Source: Niveispirillum sp048066115 (lineage in GTDB: Bacteria; Pseudomonadota; Alphaproteobacteria; Azospirillales; Azospirillaceae). Taken from it: a stretch of DNA of 64,000 bases. The DNA is taken from NCBI RefSeq assembly GCF_048066115.1, contig NZ_JBLTYX010000004.1:124001-188000 (forward strand). The letters run 5' to 3'. Positions 8,744 through 21,360 of this stretch are shown piece by piece. The translations under genes were made by a program, and so were the position numbers. A model generated the notes under the pieces. The model was not told the origin of the DNA. It saw nothing but the letters and a program-made list of their open reading frames with translations, and made no database searches. Positions within the stretch are counted from its first letter, which is position 1. Each line of letters starts with the position of its first letter.

Positions 8744-10255
8744 GTGATTTCATCCAACAATTCGACCGTTGACCCGTCGGTGGAAAGCTTCCCCGACGCC
8801 GATAGTGCTTATGCCCGCGTCCGGGCGCTTTATGACGAAGCCGTTGAATATCTGCGCGGCCGCTTTTCGGCCTTCGCCCGGGGCGAGGATCTGGGCGGGC
8901 GCGTGCGCGCCTGCTACCCCTTCATCCAGGTCCGCATCGACAGCGAACCCCGTGTCGACAGCCGTCTGGCCTATGGCTTTGTCCATGGCATGGGCACGTT
9001 CCGCACCACCATCACCCGGCCCGACCTGTTCGACCATTATCTTCACCATCAGCTGAGCCTGCTGGTGAAGAACCATGGCGTGCCGCTTGAGGTGGGTGTC
9101 AGCGACAGCCCCATTCCCATCCAGTTCGCCTTCCCGGAAGGCATGCATGTCGAAGGCGACCTGACGCCGGAGCGGCTGTACCAGCTCCGCGACTATTTCG
9201 ACCTGCCCGATCTGGTCTATATGGATGACAGCATCGTCAATGGCACGCATGTCACGCCGCCCGGCGCGCCCCGTCCGCTGGCTTTGTTCACCGCCCCGCG
9301 CGTCGATTACAGCCTGCACCGGCTGAAGCACTACACGGCGACCAAGCCCGACCATTTCCAGAACTACGTGCTGTTCACGAACTACCAGTTCTATATCGAC
9401 GAGTTCGTGCGCCGTGGGCTGGAGATCATGGAGCCGTCGGACGATCCGGCCACCCAGGCCTATCGCCGCCAGTATAAATGCTTCATCGAACCGGGCGACC
9501 ATATCACCTGGAACCAGGCCACCCATCCCGGCAAGGAGGCCACGGGCCAGAAGGTGGCGCGCCTGCCGCAGATGCCGGCCTATCACCTGAAGCGCAAGGA
9601 CGGCAACGGCATCACCATCGTCAATATCGGCGTCGGGCCGTCCAACGCCAAGACGATCAGCGACCATATCGCCGTGCTGCGCCCGCATGTCTGGCTGATG
9701 CTGGGCCATTGTGCCGGCCTGCGCGACACCCAGAAGCTGGGCGACTATGCCCTGGCCCATGGCTATGTCCGCGACGACAAGGTGCTGGATGCCGACCTGC
9801 CCACCTGGGTTCCCGTCCCGGCGCTGGCCGAGGTGCAGGTGGCGCTGGAGGATGCGGTGGAGGAGGTTACCGGCCTGTCGGGCTGGGAGCTGAAATCGAT
9901 CATGCGCACCGGCACGGTCGCCACCATCGACAACCGCAACTGGGAACTGCGCGACCATAGCGAGCCGGTGCAGCGGTTCAGCCAGTCGCGCGCCATCGCA
10001 CTGGACATGGAATCGGCGACGGTCGCCGCCAACGGGTTCCGTTTCAGGGTTCCCTACGGTACCTTGCTCTGCGTGTCGGACAAGCCGCTGCATGGCGAGA
10101 TCAAGCTGCCCGGCATGGCCAACCATTTCTACCGCGCCCGCGTGGACCAGCATCTGGCCATCGGCATGCGCGCCATGGAAATGATGCGCGACACCGGCCT
10201 TGAGCGCCTGCACAGCCGCAAGCTGCGCAGCTTCGCCGAGGCGGCATTCCAGTAA
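8744..10255 (+). CDS. amn: AMP nucleosidase
   Basis: The 503-residue enzyme hydrolyses AMP to adenine and ribose 5-phosphate and so adjusts the adenylate pool. An N-terminal regulatory/substrate domain (about 20-190) precedes a nucleoside-phosphorylase-like catalytic domain, recognised by NIGVGPSNAKTISDHIAVL, LMLGHCAGLRD and the purine-site stretch ALDMESATVAANGFR. Length matches bacterial Amn (about 480-500). The GTG start at 8744 has an AGGAG eight bases upstream (8731-8735). It stands alone between the broken Uma2 gene and the convergent tlyA. Confidence 0.94.
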   Translation: MISSNNSTVDPSVESFPDADSAYARVRALYDEAVEYLRGRFSAFARGEDLGGRVRACYPFIQVRIDSEPRVDSRLAYGFVHGMGTFRTTITRPDLFDHYLHHQLSLLVKNHGVPLEVGVSDSPIPIQFAFPEGMHVEGDLTPERLYQLRDYFDLPDLVYMDDSIVNGTHVTPPGAPRPLALFTAPRVDYSLHRLKHYTATKPDHFQNYVLFTNYQFYIDEFVRRGLEIMEPSDDPATQAYRRQYKCFIEPGDHITWNQATHPGKEATGQKVARLPQMPAYHLKRKDGNGITIVNIGVGPSNAKTISDHIAVLRPHVWLMLGHCAGLRDTQKLGDYALAHGYVRDDKVLDADLPTWVPVPALAEVQVALEDAVEEVTGLSGWELKSIMRTGTVATIDNRNWELRDHSEPVQRFSQSRAIALDMESATVAANGFRFRVPYGTLLCVSDKPLHGEIKLPGMANHFYRARVDQHLAIGMRAMEMMRDTGLERLHSRKLRSFAEAAFQ

Positions 10256-10277
10256 ATCGGATCAGGCGGGCGGGATA

Positions 10278-11042
10278 TCACCCCTCCCGCCGCCCCCCAA
10301 TCAGGAATTCCTTGTTCCCCTCCGGCCCCGTGATAGGGCTTTCGACCACACCCAGCACCGTCCAGCCCGGCTGGCCCGCCAGCCACGCCTGGATACGGTC
10401 GCAGACCTCCTGGTGCAGCTCCGGTTCGCGCACCACGCCGCCCTTGCCGACGCGGCCCTTACCCACCTCGAACTGCGGCTTGATCAGTGCCACCAGGTAG
10501 GCACCGGGTTTGGTCAGGGCCATGGCGGCCGGCAGCACCGTCTCCAGCCCGATGAAGCTGGCATCGCAGACCACGATATCGACAGGATCAGGGATGATCT
10601 CGGCCGTCAGGTGCCTTGCATTGGTCTTTTCCAGCACCACGACCCGCTGATCCTCACGGATCTTCCAGGCCAGTTGCCCATGCCCGACATCCACGGCATA
10701 GACCTTGGCGGCGCCGCGCGTCAGCAGCACGTCGGTGAAACCGCCCGTGGAGGCGCCGACATCGATGCCGGTGAAACCCGTCGGGTCGATCCCGAACTGG
10801 TCCAGCCCCTTGACCAGTTTCAGCCCACCGCGGCTGACCCAGGGATGGTCCTGGCCCTTGACCACCAGCAACTGGCTCCCAGGCACCGTGTCTCCGGCCT
10901 TGTCGATGCGGCGCGTGTCGGCATAGACCAGACCGGCCAGGATCAATGCCTGGGCCTTGGACCGGCTTTCGGCCAACCCACGATCGACCAAAGCCTGATC
11001 GACCCTGACTTTCGGCTCTTTAACTTTTGGCGGCTTGGACAT
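10278..11042 (-). CDS. tlyA: TlyA-family rRNA 2'-O-methyltransferase
   Basis: The 254-residue product has an N-terminal S4 RNA-binding domain (VDQALVDRGLAESRSKAQALI, about 15-75) followed by an FtsJ/RrmJ-type Rossmann methylase with SAM motif GIDVGASTGGFTDVLL. The lysine-aspartate-lysine type catalytic residues of the fold are expected in the later strands (VVCDASFIGLE, LVALIKPQFEVGKG). TlyA proteins 2'-O-methylate cytidines in 16S and/or 23S rRNA, and some relatives are annotated as hemolysin A. The gene converges on amn with a 22-nt gap and is divergent from the entericidin-like gene, whose predicted promoter overlaps its start. Confidence 0.9.
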   Translation of the reverse strand: MSKPPKVKEPKVRVDQALVDRGLAESRSKAQALILAGLVYADTRRIDKAGDTVPGSQLLVVKGQDHPWVSRGGLKLVKGLDQFGIDPTGFTGIDVGASTGGFTDVLLTRGAAKVYAVDVGHGQLAWKIREDQRVVVLEKTNARHLTAEIIPDPVDIVVCDASFIGLETVLPAAMALTKPGAYLVALIKPQFEVGKGRVGKGGVVREPELHQEVCDRIQAWLAGQPGWTVLGVVESPITGPEGNKEFLIGGRREG

Positions 11043-11063
11043 CTTGGCCCGCTTTGCGATAAT
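11035..11063 (+). promoter_or_regulatory. Putative sigma70-type promoter of the entericidin-like gene
   Basis: TTGGAC (11035-11040) and GATAAT (11058-11063) are separated by 17 bp, 42 bp upstream of the ATG at 11106. The -35 element overlaps the tlyA start codon on the other strand, so the two divergent genes may interfere. The call rests on motif match only. Confidence 0.45.
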
Positions 11064-11105
11064 GGGTTAACCGGAACAGGTAGTTCCAGAACAACGGATA
11101 AGATC

Positions 11106-11243
11106 ATGAAGCGCGCTCTGACCCTCGTCACCCTTGCCATTGCCGCCCTGTCGCTTTCCGCCTGCAACACCGTCGAAGGTGTGGGCAAGGATATCAAGAG
11201 TGCGGGCAAGGCCATCGAAGGCAGCGCCAACGGCGCCAAGTAA
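11106..11243 (+). CDS. Entericidin A/B-like small lipoprotein
   Basis: This 45-residue protein has a lipoprotein signal (hydrophobic residues 5-16, lipobox LSAC with Cys at about 20). The short mature part, NTVEGVGKDIKSAGKAIEG, predicts an amphipathic helix. This is the EcnA/EcnB pattern. In enterobacteria one member of the pair is bacteriolytic and the other is its antidote, whereas alphaproteobacteria usually carry a single copy of unproven role. The ATG is preceded by a weak GGATAAGATC site. A perfect 12-bp stem-loop starts at the stop codon and a dispersed structured repeat follows. Confidence 0.85.
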   Translation: MKRALTLVTLAIAALSLSACNTVEGVGKDIKSAGKAIEGSANGAK

Positions 11244-11273
11244 TACCAGAACCCAGCTCGCGGGTTCTGGTAT
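11243..11273 (+). terminator. 12-bp perfect stem-loop after the entericidin-like gene
   Basis: ATACCAGAACCC (11243-11254) pairs perfectly with GGGTTCTGGTAT (11262-11273) around a 7-nt loop. The left arm begins within the TAA stop. No T-run follows, and the next hairpin belongs to the dispersed repeat at 11276. It may be a processing or stability element instead of a terminator. Confidence 0.5.
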
Positions 11274-11275
11274 TC

Positions 11276-11346
11276 GGCGGCGACTGCCGCCGCGCGCCAC
11301 ATGGCGCGTGAGCCAAGTCGCCGGATGGCGACGCCGGCGACTGAGG
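11276..11346 (+). repeat. Dispersed three-hairpin repeat, copy A
   Basis: This copy shows helix 1 GGCGGC/GCCGCC with a GACT loop, helix 2 CGCGCC/GGCGCG with ACAT, helix 3 GTCGCC/GGCGAC with GGAT, and the shared tail GCCGGCGACTGAGG. It lies 32 bp after the entericidin-like stop in the same orientation. Related copies are at 20275, 37307 and 46292, with a partial copy at 20363. Confidence 0.85.
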
Positions 11347-11360
11347 ACAGGCATTGGTCT

Positions 11361-12065
11361 TCAAGCGGCCTTGAATATGGACGCGATTTCGGTCGCGTCC
11401 AGCAACCGCCATTCGCCCTCTTCCAGATCGCCCAGGGTCAGGCCGCCGATGGAGACGCGGTGCAACGTCTCGACATGATTGCCCACGGCGGCGAACATGC
11501 GGCGGATCTGGTGATAGCGCCCCTCGCGAATGGTGAGCCGGGCACGCCGCTCGCCCAGCACCTCCAGCGTGGCCGGTAATAACGGCGTCTTCTCCGATTT
11601 CAGCATCATGGTACCCGACGCGAACACAGCCGCCTCTTCCCCCGTCAGCGGCCTTGCCAGTTCCGCCTCGTACACCTTGGGCACATCGGCCTTGGGCGAG
11701 ATGATGCGGTGGAGCAGCTGGCCGTCATCGGTCAGCAGCAGCAGGCCGGTTGTATCCCGGTCCAGCCGGCCGACGGGGGCGATGATCGGGTTGCGATATT
11801 CGAACCGCTCGGGCAGCAGCTCATAGACGACGCGGCCGGGATCGGAAGTGGAGCAGGTATAGCCCGCCGGCTTGTGCAGCATCAGCACCGAACCCTGGGC
11901 CGGGTCCAACCCCTCCCCGTCGATGTGGATATCGGCGTGATCGGCCTTGTCGCCATCGGACAGGATGGTGCCGTCGGCCAGGGTCACCCGGCCTTCCTTC
12001 AACAGCATCTTCACGTCGCGCTGGCTGCCATAGCCCAGATTGGCGATGAGGCGGACAAGGCGCAT
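11361..12065 (-). CDS. rsuA: RsuA-type small-subunit rRNA pseudouridine synthase
   Basis: This 234-residue protein has an N-terminal S4 domain (LIANLGYGSQRDVKMLLKEG) and a pseudouridine synthase fold with the catalytic aspartate in GRLDRDTTGLLLLT. The family motifs MLHKPAGYTCS and REGRYHQIRRMFAAVGNHVETLHR are present. RsuA makes pseudouridine 516 in 16S rRNA. The length and short S4-catalytic layout favour RsuA over RluB/E/F, and a separate RluB-like gene lies at 37961. It is downstream of ettA on the same strand with about 70 nt between. Confidence 0.88.
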   Translation of the reverse strand: MRLVRLIANLGYGSQRDVKMLLKEGRVTLADGTILSDGDKADHADIHIDGEGLDPAQGSVLMLHKPAGYTCSTSDPGRVVYELLPERFEYRNPIIAPVGRLDRDTTGLLLLTDDGQLLHRIISPKADVPKVYEAELARPLTGEEAAVFASGTMMLKSEKTPLLPATLEVLGERRARLTIREGRYHQIRRMFAAVGNHVETLHRVSIGGLTLGDLEEGEWRLLDATEIASIFKAA

Positions 12066-12137
12066 CAGGCAAACCCTTGAAAAGAGATTGGGGCCGGAGA
12101 TTGCTCCCCGGCCCCATTACAGCGAATTTCGCCCGGA

Positions 12138-13814
<1,677 letters not shown>

Positions 13815-13897
13815 GGCGGCATCCTTCGCAAAAGGCGGTCTGGAAAATGGTTGCGGGCCTTGTACCCCAGCGGGCGGCGGGGCGCAATCGGGTGGGG

Positions 13898-14305
13898 TTA
13901 GAACAGGGGCACAGAGAGGGAGCGCGCGGCGGCGATGATCTCCCTGTCATATGTTGCCACCGGCACACCCAAGCGCATCGCCAATGCCAGATATGAGGCA
14001 TCATAACCGGTGAGGTTGTGCTTGGCCGCCAAGTCAGCCACTTGCCGCCATAAATCGGGTTCTGTCGGCAGATCAAATTGTATCGGCATCCGTTGGAACT
14101 GCGCCAAAGCCTGGAGCCGATATGATGGCTCTACACGTCGCCGGCGTTCTGCCGCCAACAGGGCGTTCATGATTTCATATTTCAACAGCACCGGCGCGAA
14201 CGCCCCATCATAGGATAGGCGGTCCAGCAGATGCAAAGTCCTGTCATCCGGCTCATCGGGCAAAAGGAACGACATCAGCACCGAACTGTCGATCACAAAG
14301 CTCAC
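13898..14305 (-). CDS. PIN-domain toxin, VapC-like
   Basis: This 135-residue PIN domain ribonuclease has the expected acidic residues: Asp in FVIDSSVLMSF, Glu in LLKYEIMNAL, Asp in YDASYLALA and Asp in ATYDREI. PIN toxins cleave structured RNA such as initiator tRNA in a Mg-dependent way. The start overlaps the antitoxin stop by 4 nt, the usual order antitoxin then toxin. There are no truncation signs. Target RNA is unknown. Confidence 0.88.
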   Translation of the reverse strand: MSFVIDSSVLMSFLLPDEPDDRTLHLLDRLSYDGAFAPVLLKYEIMNALLAAERRRRVEPSYRLQALAQFQRMPIQFDLPTEPDLWRQVADLAAKHNLTGYDASYLALAMRLGVPVATYDREIIAAARSLSVPLF

Positions 14306-14565
14306 CGACGCCCCTCATCCCGCAACTGCCGCCTTTCTTCATCCGTGAAAGGTGCGATCCCCGCCAAGCGGGCACGCTCCCGCATTTGTAGATAGAGGTC
14401 CTTCCAACTGATGGCAGCCTCCGGTGGCGGCTCCGGCTCAACCGGCGACACCCGCGCCACGGGGCGGCCATGATCGGTGATCACCGTCTCTTCCCCCTTG
14501 CGGGCACGGTCGATCAGCCGCGCAAACTGCGCCTCTGCCTCCGCGGTCGAAAGCTGTTCTTCCAT
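14302..14565 (-). CDS. Phd/YefM-type antitoxin
   Basis: The 87-residue protein carries an N-terminal Phd/YefM DNA-binding fold (STAEAEAQFARLIDRARKGEETVITDHGRPVARVSPV). A charged C-terminal tail (about 55-87) would bind and neutralise the PIN toxin. A GGAGGTG site precedes the ATG. A short inverted repeat (CCGGAATGCCGG) sits just upstream of the Shine-Dalgarno region and could serve autorepression, as is usual for these modules. Confidence 0.85.
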   Translation of the reverse strand: MEEQLSTAEAEAQFARLIDRARKGEETVITDHGRPVARVSPVEPEPPPEAAISWKDLYLQMRERARLAGIAPFTDEERRQLRDEGRR

Positions 14566-14785
14566 GCAGCACCTCCGGCATTCCGGTCATCAAAATATGG
14601 ACCTGTTTGGCGTGAGCGCAAAGGGGCTCTGCAATGACCGGAACGGAGCTGGTGAACCGATAACGCCGAATGGGGCCGTTGTACAGCCCATCGGCCCTCC
14701 CTGCCGCCTATCCCAATTCCTTCGCGCCAAACCTGCCAAAATCCTGTAACATCCTGTCCTAGTGCCACATCCCAGGGAGCCACGC

Positions 14786-15118
14786 ATGGGTATGTTCGAC
14801 TTCCTGAAGGTGGATGTCATCGAGAAGGTAAAGGTGCCGAAATATACCGCGCACCTGAATATCGATGGCAAGGAACTGACCGTCGCCAATCTGGGCGTCA
14901 ACAGCGTCACCGTGTCCGGGGCCAAGCTGAAGGTCGGGCAGTCGGTCACCTTCGACCTGAACCTGAAGGACCCCAAGCAGAACCTGCGGCTGAAGGGTGC
15001 GGGCACCGTTGCCTCGGTGGACAAGAAGGCCGGGACCAAGATCAATTTCACCAGCCTGCCGGAAGAGAGCAAGAAGGCCGTCGCCCTGTTCCTGGCCCGG
15101 TTCGCCATCACCCGCTGA
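14786..15118 (+). CDS. Small PilZ-like beta-barrel protein
   Basis: The 110-residue product starts MGMFDFLKVDVIEKVKVPKY and has alternating beta-strand pattern (LTVANLGVNSVTVSG, GQSVTFDLNLKD, GTKINFTSLPEESK), which resembles a PilZ barrel. The canonical c-di-GMP-binding RxxxR and (D/N)xSxxG motifs are not both present: NLGVNSV replaces the second. Binding of c-di-GMP is therefore doubtful. AGGGAGC six bases before the ATG at 14786 fixes the start over a longer frame from 14762. The exported protein at 15121 follows with a 2-nt gap, so they are probably co-transcribed. Confidence 0.6.
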   Translation: MGMFDFLKVDVIEKVKVPKYTAHLNIDGKELTVANLGVNSVTVSGAKLKVGQSVTFDLNLKDPKQNLRLKGAGTVASVDKKAGTKINFTSLPEESKKAVALFLARFAITR

Positions 15119-15120
15119 TC

Positions 15121-15600
15121 ATGACCCGCCGCTTGCCGATATCGGGCCTTGCCCTGGCCTGCCTGCTGCTCACCGCCCCCGCCCTGGCCGACCGTCCCGC
15201 CCCGGCACAGCCCAACCACGGCCGTGGATTCGGCAAGCTGCCCTGGCAGAGCTGGACAGACCCCGCCATCGCCAAGCCCCGGCCCGCACCCCAGCGGCGC
15301 GACCGCATCGTCTATGCCTTCGATGCCCCATCGCGCGGGCTGCTGACGGTCAATCTGGAACTGTCGAAACTCTGCCGGGCCAGACAGTTCAGCCAGTTGA
15401 TCAACCTGCATTACCGCGCCTTCGGGTCCGAGGAGCGTCCCTGGGGCGTGGCCTATGGGCGCATGGCGGTGAACCTGTTCGACCCCAATCACAAGCGTGA
15501 CGAGGGGCTGGTCTATTTCTTCAAGGGCCAGGAAACCACCAACTGCACCGTCTACACGGCGCGACAGGACGATCTGCGTGGCTTCTATATCGGGCCGTGA
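15121..15600 (+). CDS. Exported protein of unknown function
   Basis: A 159-residue product with a strong signal peptide (hydrophobic residues 8-21, cleavage after PALA-D). The mature part is Pro/Arg-rich for 40 residues, then forms a compact domain with two cysteines (SKLCRARQ and TTNCTVY) that could form a disulfide. No family recognised. It follows the PilZ-like gene by 2 nt. Confidence 0.65.
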   Translation: MTRRLPISGLALACLLLTAPALADRPAPAQPNHGRGFGKLPWQSWTDPAIAKPRPAPQRRDRIVYAFDAPSRGLLTVNLELSKLCRARQFSQLINLHYRAFGSEERPWGVAYGRMAVNLFDPNHKRDEGLVYFFKGQETTNCTVYTARQDDLRGFYIGP

Positions 15601-15665
15601 CAGGCGATAGCGCTCACCATCTTTTGCATCCCGCCCGACGCATCCCAGCGCCCCAAGCTCGGCAC

Positions 15666-15694
15666 TTCAATTCCCGGTCCGACCCCTCTATATA
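15666..15694 (+). promoter_or_regulatory. Putative carB promoter
   Basis: TTCAAT (15666-15671) and TATATA (15689-15694) are separated by 17 bp. The -35 match is poor and the -10 is fair. The position, upstream of the hairpin at 15710 and 101 bp before carB, is the main support. Confidence 0.35.
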
Positions 15695-15709
15695 GGCGCC
15701 TCAGCCGGG

Positions 15710-15745
15710 CGTCCCCCGCACCCATTGTGGAGCGGGGGGCGTTTT
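15710..15745 (+). terminator. Terminator-like hairpin in the carB leader
   Basis: CGTCCCCCGC (15710-15719) pairs with GCGGGGGGCG (15732-15741), one G-U pair, 12-nt loop, directly followed by TTTT. It has the form of an intrinsic terminator but lies 50 nt upstream of carB, so it could act as an attenuator. Alternatively it ends the transcript of the gene that stops at 15600. Confidence 0.5.
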
Positions 15746-15795
15746 GCCGCGACCATACTCGCCCTTCCCGCCCGAAAAAGACGGTCCGACTGATC

Positions 15796-19080
<3,285 letters not shown>

Positions 19081-19162
19081 GGACGGTCTGGTCGGCCGGG
19101 ACGGGAGACCGTCCCGACAGGCTTATTTTGTTTCTGGGTTACCTTTACTGGGATAGGGCACG

Positions 19163-19636
19163 ATGGAAAAAGTTCCCATGACGGCTCGGGGGTATAACCG
19201 GCTGCAGGATGAGTTGAAGCACCTGAAGAGCATTGAGCGTCCAGCGGTGATCAAGGCCATCGCGGAAGCCCGCGAGCATGGCGATCTGTCGGAAAATGCC
19301 GAGTACCATGCGGCGCGTGAGAAGCAGAGCTTCATCGAAGGCCGCGTGATGGAGCTGGAGGACAAGATCAGCCGCGCCGAGGTGATCGAGCCGACGAAGC
19401 TGTCCGGCAGCGCCGTGAAGTTCGGCGCCACCATCACCCTGGCGGATGAGGACACCGATGAAGAGGTGACCTATCAGATCGTCGGCCAGGATGAGAGCGA
19501 CATCAAGCAGAGCTTGATCAGCATCACCAGCCCGCTGGCCCGCGCGCTGATCGGCAAGTCCGTCGGCGACAGCGTCGAGGTGACGACCCCCGGCGGCTCA
19601 AAGAGCTATGAGGTTGTGGGCATCGCCTTCAAGTAA
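19163..19636 (+). CDS. greA: Transcription elongation factor GreA
   Basis: The 157-residue factor rescues backtracked RNA polymerase by stimulating transcript cleavage. The N-terminal coiled coil (LQDELKHLKSIERPAVIKAI to KISRAEVIEP) carries the acidic tip in the GDLSENAEYHAAREKQ stretch, and the C-terminal FKBP-like domain ends GSKSYEVVGIAFK. Length is normal. carB-greA adjacency is common in alphaproteobacteria. Confidence 0.97.
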   Translation: MEKVPMTARGYNRLQDELKHLKSIERPAVIKAIAEAREHGDLSENAEYHAAREKQSFIEGRVMELEDKISRAEVIEPTKLSGSAVKFGATITLADEDTDEEVTYQIVGQDESDIKQSLISITSPLARALIGKSVGDSVEVTTPGGSKSYEVVGIAFK

Positions 19637-19667
19637 GGCGCTTCCGGCACCTTATGCCAAGGCATCG

Positions 19668-19700
19668 AACCCGCCCGGCCCCGGCCGCGGCGGGTTTTGC
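19668..19700 (+). terminator. Intrinsic terminator of greA
   Basis: AACCCGCC (19668-19675) pairs with GGCGGGTT (19689-19696) around a GC-rich 13-nt loop. A TTTTGCTTTT run follows. The hairpin begins 31 nt after the greA stop. Confidence 0.75.
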
Positions 19701-19819
19701 TTTTCAGGCCGGGCAATGGTGGCACTACTTTCACGCGCTTATGGCCCATCACTTTTACATTGCATACGTGTATCGCGCCAAGCATCATGACGGCACCAAG
19801 GTTGATGCTCGGGGGTCCC

Positions 19820-20266
19820 ATGCGTGCCGTTTTGCTGCTTCTGGCCGGCTTGGCACTGGCACCGGCAACCTTGGCCGGGGAAGTGACCGACGTGACGGCC
19901 GACAAGCCGGCCTGGCGTAAGGTGCCGCTGAAGCGCATTCCCACGGCGGATGAACTGGTGGCCCTGCGCATCGGCATCCGCGAGGAAAGTTTCTACGGCA
20001 CCCGCCATATCATCGTCGATGTGCCCACCGGCCCGGCCTTCGTGGCGCAGATCATGATCGATCCCAAGGCGCCGCCGCCGGCGGAAAACGGCATCCTGTG
20101 GTTCGACGGGGCCGTGCCGTCCCATGCCTTCAACAGCACCCATCCCGACCTGAAACTGCGCTTCCTGATGGATGAGGGCTGCAAGCCCGGACAGGCTGTG
20201 CCCGCCGGGCGCGGCCCGCTTCAGGTGACGGAGGTGAGGGCCGAGCTGGCGTCGCTCAGCCCTTGA
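19820..20266 (+). CDS. Exported protein of unknown function
   Basis: The 148-residue product starts at the ATG 19820 with a clean signal peptide (residues 3-18, cleavage near LAG-E). A longer frame from 19697 runs through the greA terminator and is unlikely. The mature part has one cysteine (DEGCKPG), the stretch HIIVDVPTGPAFVAQIMID and the stretch NGILWFDGAVPSHAFN, with mixed alpha/beta character. No family recognised. Confidence 0.65.
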   Translation: MRAVLLLLAGLALAPATLAGEVTDVTADKPAWRKVPLKRIPTADELVALRIGIREESFYGTRHIIVDVPTGPAFVAQIMIDPKAPPPAENGILWFDGAVPSHAFNSTHPDLKLRFLMDEGCKPGQAVPAGRGPLQVTEVRAELASLSP

Positions 20267-20274
20267 ACGTGTGC

Positions 20275-20349
20275 CCTCAGGCGCCGGGCGCCGCCATCCG
20301 GCGGCTTGGCTTACGCGACCATGGGGTCGCGGGCCGGCGGTCGCCGGCC
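20275..20349 (-). repeat. Dispersed three-hairpin repeat, copy D
   Basis: On the minus strand this reads helix 1 GGCCGGC/GCCGGCC, helix 2 CGCGACC/GGTCGCG with CCAT loop, helix 3 GCCGCC/GGCGGC with GGAT loop, then GGCGCCTGAGG. It is in the orientation of the minus-strand gene that ends at 20413. The stems differ from copies A-C by paired changes. Confidence 0.82.
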
Positions 20350-20362
20350 TGTGGTTTTGTTC

Positions 20363-20394
20363 CCTCAGGCGCCGGGCGCCGCCATCCGGCGGCC
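20363..20394 (-). repeat. Dispersed repeat, partial copy E
   Basis: The stretch CCCTCAGGCGCCGGGCGC plus the following helix-3 sequence repeats bases 20274-20305 exactly for about 32 bp, then diverges. Only helix 3 and the TGAGG tail of the element are present. It lies between copy D and the stop codon at 20413, so two element ends are arranged in tandem. Confidence 0.75.
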
Positions 20395-20412
20395 TGACTC
20401 ATGCCGCCGGCC

Positions 20413-21072
20413 TCAGCCGACCACCTGCCAGGAACCGTCCGGCTGCTGGCAGGCCGTGCCATAGGCATCCTCCGTCCGGCCACCGATGGTCACCCGCTGC
20501 TGGAATTCGCGGCAATAGGCGCCCTGGGGCGTGCGCCCCTCGCGCAGGCTGGTGACGGTGCCGGTGGCCTGCCCGTCGGACCAGATGATGGGCTGGCCGA
20601 TCGGCGCCGTGGTGGCACGGATCTGCGCATCCTCATGCGCGCGCTGCTGCGTCTCGTTCAGCGAATTCAGCGCCAGCAGGGTGATGGCCGTCAGGCCCAG
20701 AAAGGCCAGCGCGTCATTGTCACGGCGGTAATGGCCGTAGCCGCCATACCAGTGGCCATAGGGCCGGACGACCACCACGTCGCGATAGACCCGGCGGCGG
20801 GCCGGCGGCACATCCCAGTGCCGGACCGGGTAGCCACCCCGGTCGTACCAGCCCGGCGGCGGGGAGCCGTAGCGGTAGTCGGGACCGTGCCCACGGTCAT
20901 CCCAGCGGTCGCGATCCCGGCCCCTGTCGCGATCATTGTCACGGCCCCGATCACGGTCATCATGCCGGCCATGGCCGTCCCGGTCCCGATCGCCCGCCAT
21001 GGCCGGTGGCACGCCCAGGGAAAGGGCCAGAACAGCCGCCACCGCCAGTTTGCCAACATCACGCAAAGCCAT
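20413..21072 (-). CDS. Exported Asp/Arg-rich protein with surface-antigen-like C-terminus
   Basis: The 219-residue product has a signal peptide (residues 8-25, ending PAMAG). A low-complexity D/R/G/H stretch follows (about 27-65, DRDRG repeats), then a PPGWYDRGGYPVRHWDVPP region. The C-terminal domain (ATGTVTSLREGRTPQGAYCREFQ to YGTACQQPDGSWQVV) matches the C-terminal part of 17-kDa surface antigen-type lipoproteins. The same C-terminal signature recurs in the gene at 44277, so the two are paralogues. The ATG at 21072 has GAGG nine bases upstream. A longer frame to 21327 overlaps AT-richer DNA and is rejected. Envelope location is inferred. Confidence 0.7.
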   Translation of the reverse strand: MALRDVGKLAVAAVLALSLGVPPAMAGDRDRDGHGRHDDRDRGRDNDRDRGRDRDRWDDRGHGPDYRYGSPPPGWYDRGGYPVRHWDVPPARRRVYRDVVVVRPYGHWYGGYGHYRRDNDALAFLGLTAITLLALNSLNETQQRAHEDAQIRATTAPIGQPIIWSDGQATGTVTSLREGRTPQGAYCREFQQRVTIGGRTEDAYGTACQQPDGSWQVVG

Positions 21073-21360
21073 GATCGCCTCATCACCAACAAGCATGTTC
21101 CGAATTGGAACATCGTTCATATTGGGAAGCTGCGCCCGGCCCGCGGCGAATTTATGGCAGCGCATCCGATATCCCTGTCCTTTCCCGCAAGCCCCAACAA
21201 CAGCCGGATGGTCCAGTGCGACCGGGACTTGGCACAAGGTTACTGAGTCACTCCCTACCCCTTCCGACCACCCCCACACTCCCGAATTGTATTCGCCAAT
21301 TCTTATTATCGCCCTTATGGTTTCCATGGGGGCGCCGGATTGGAATGCAAGGGTGGAGAG

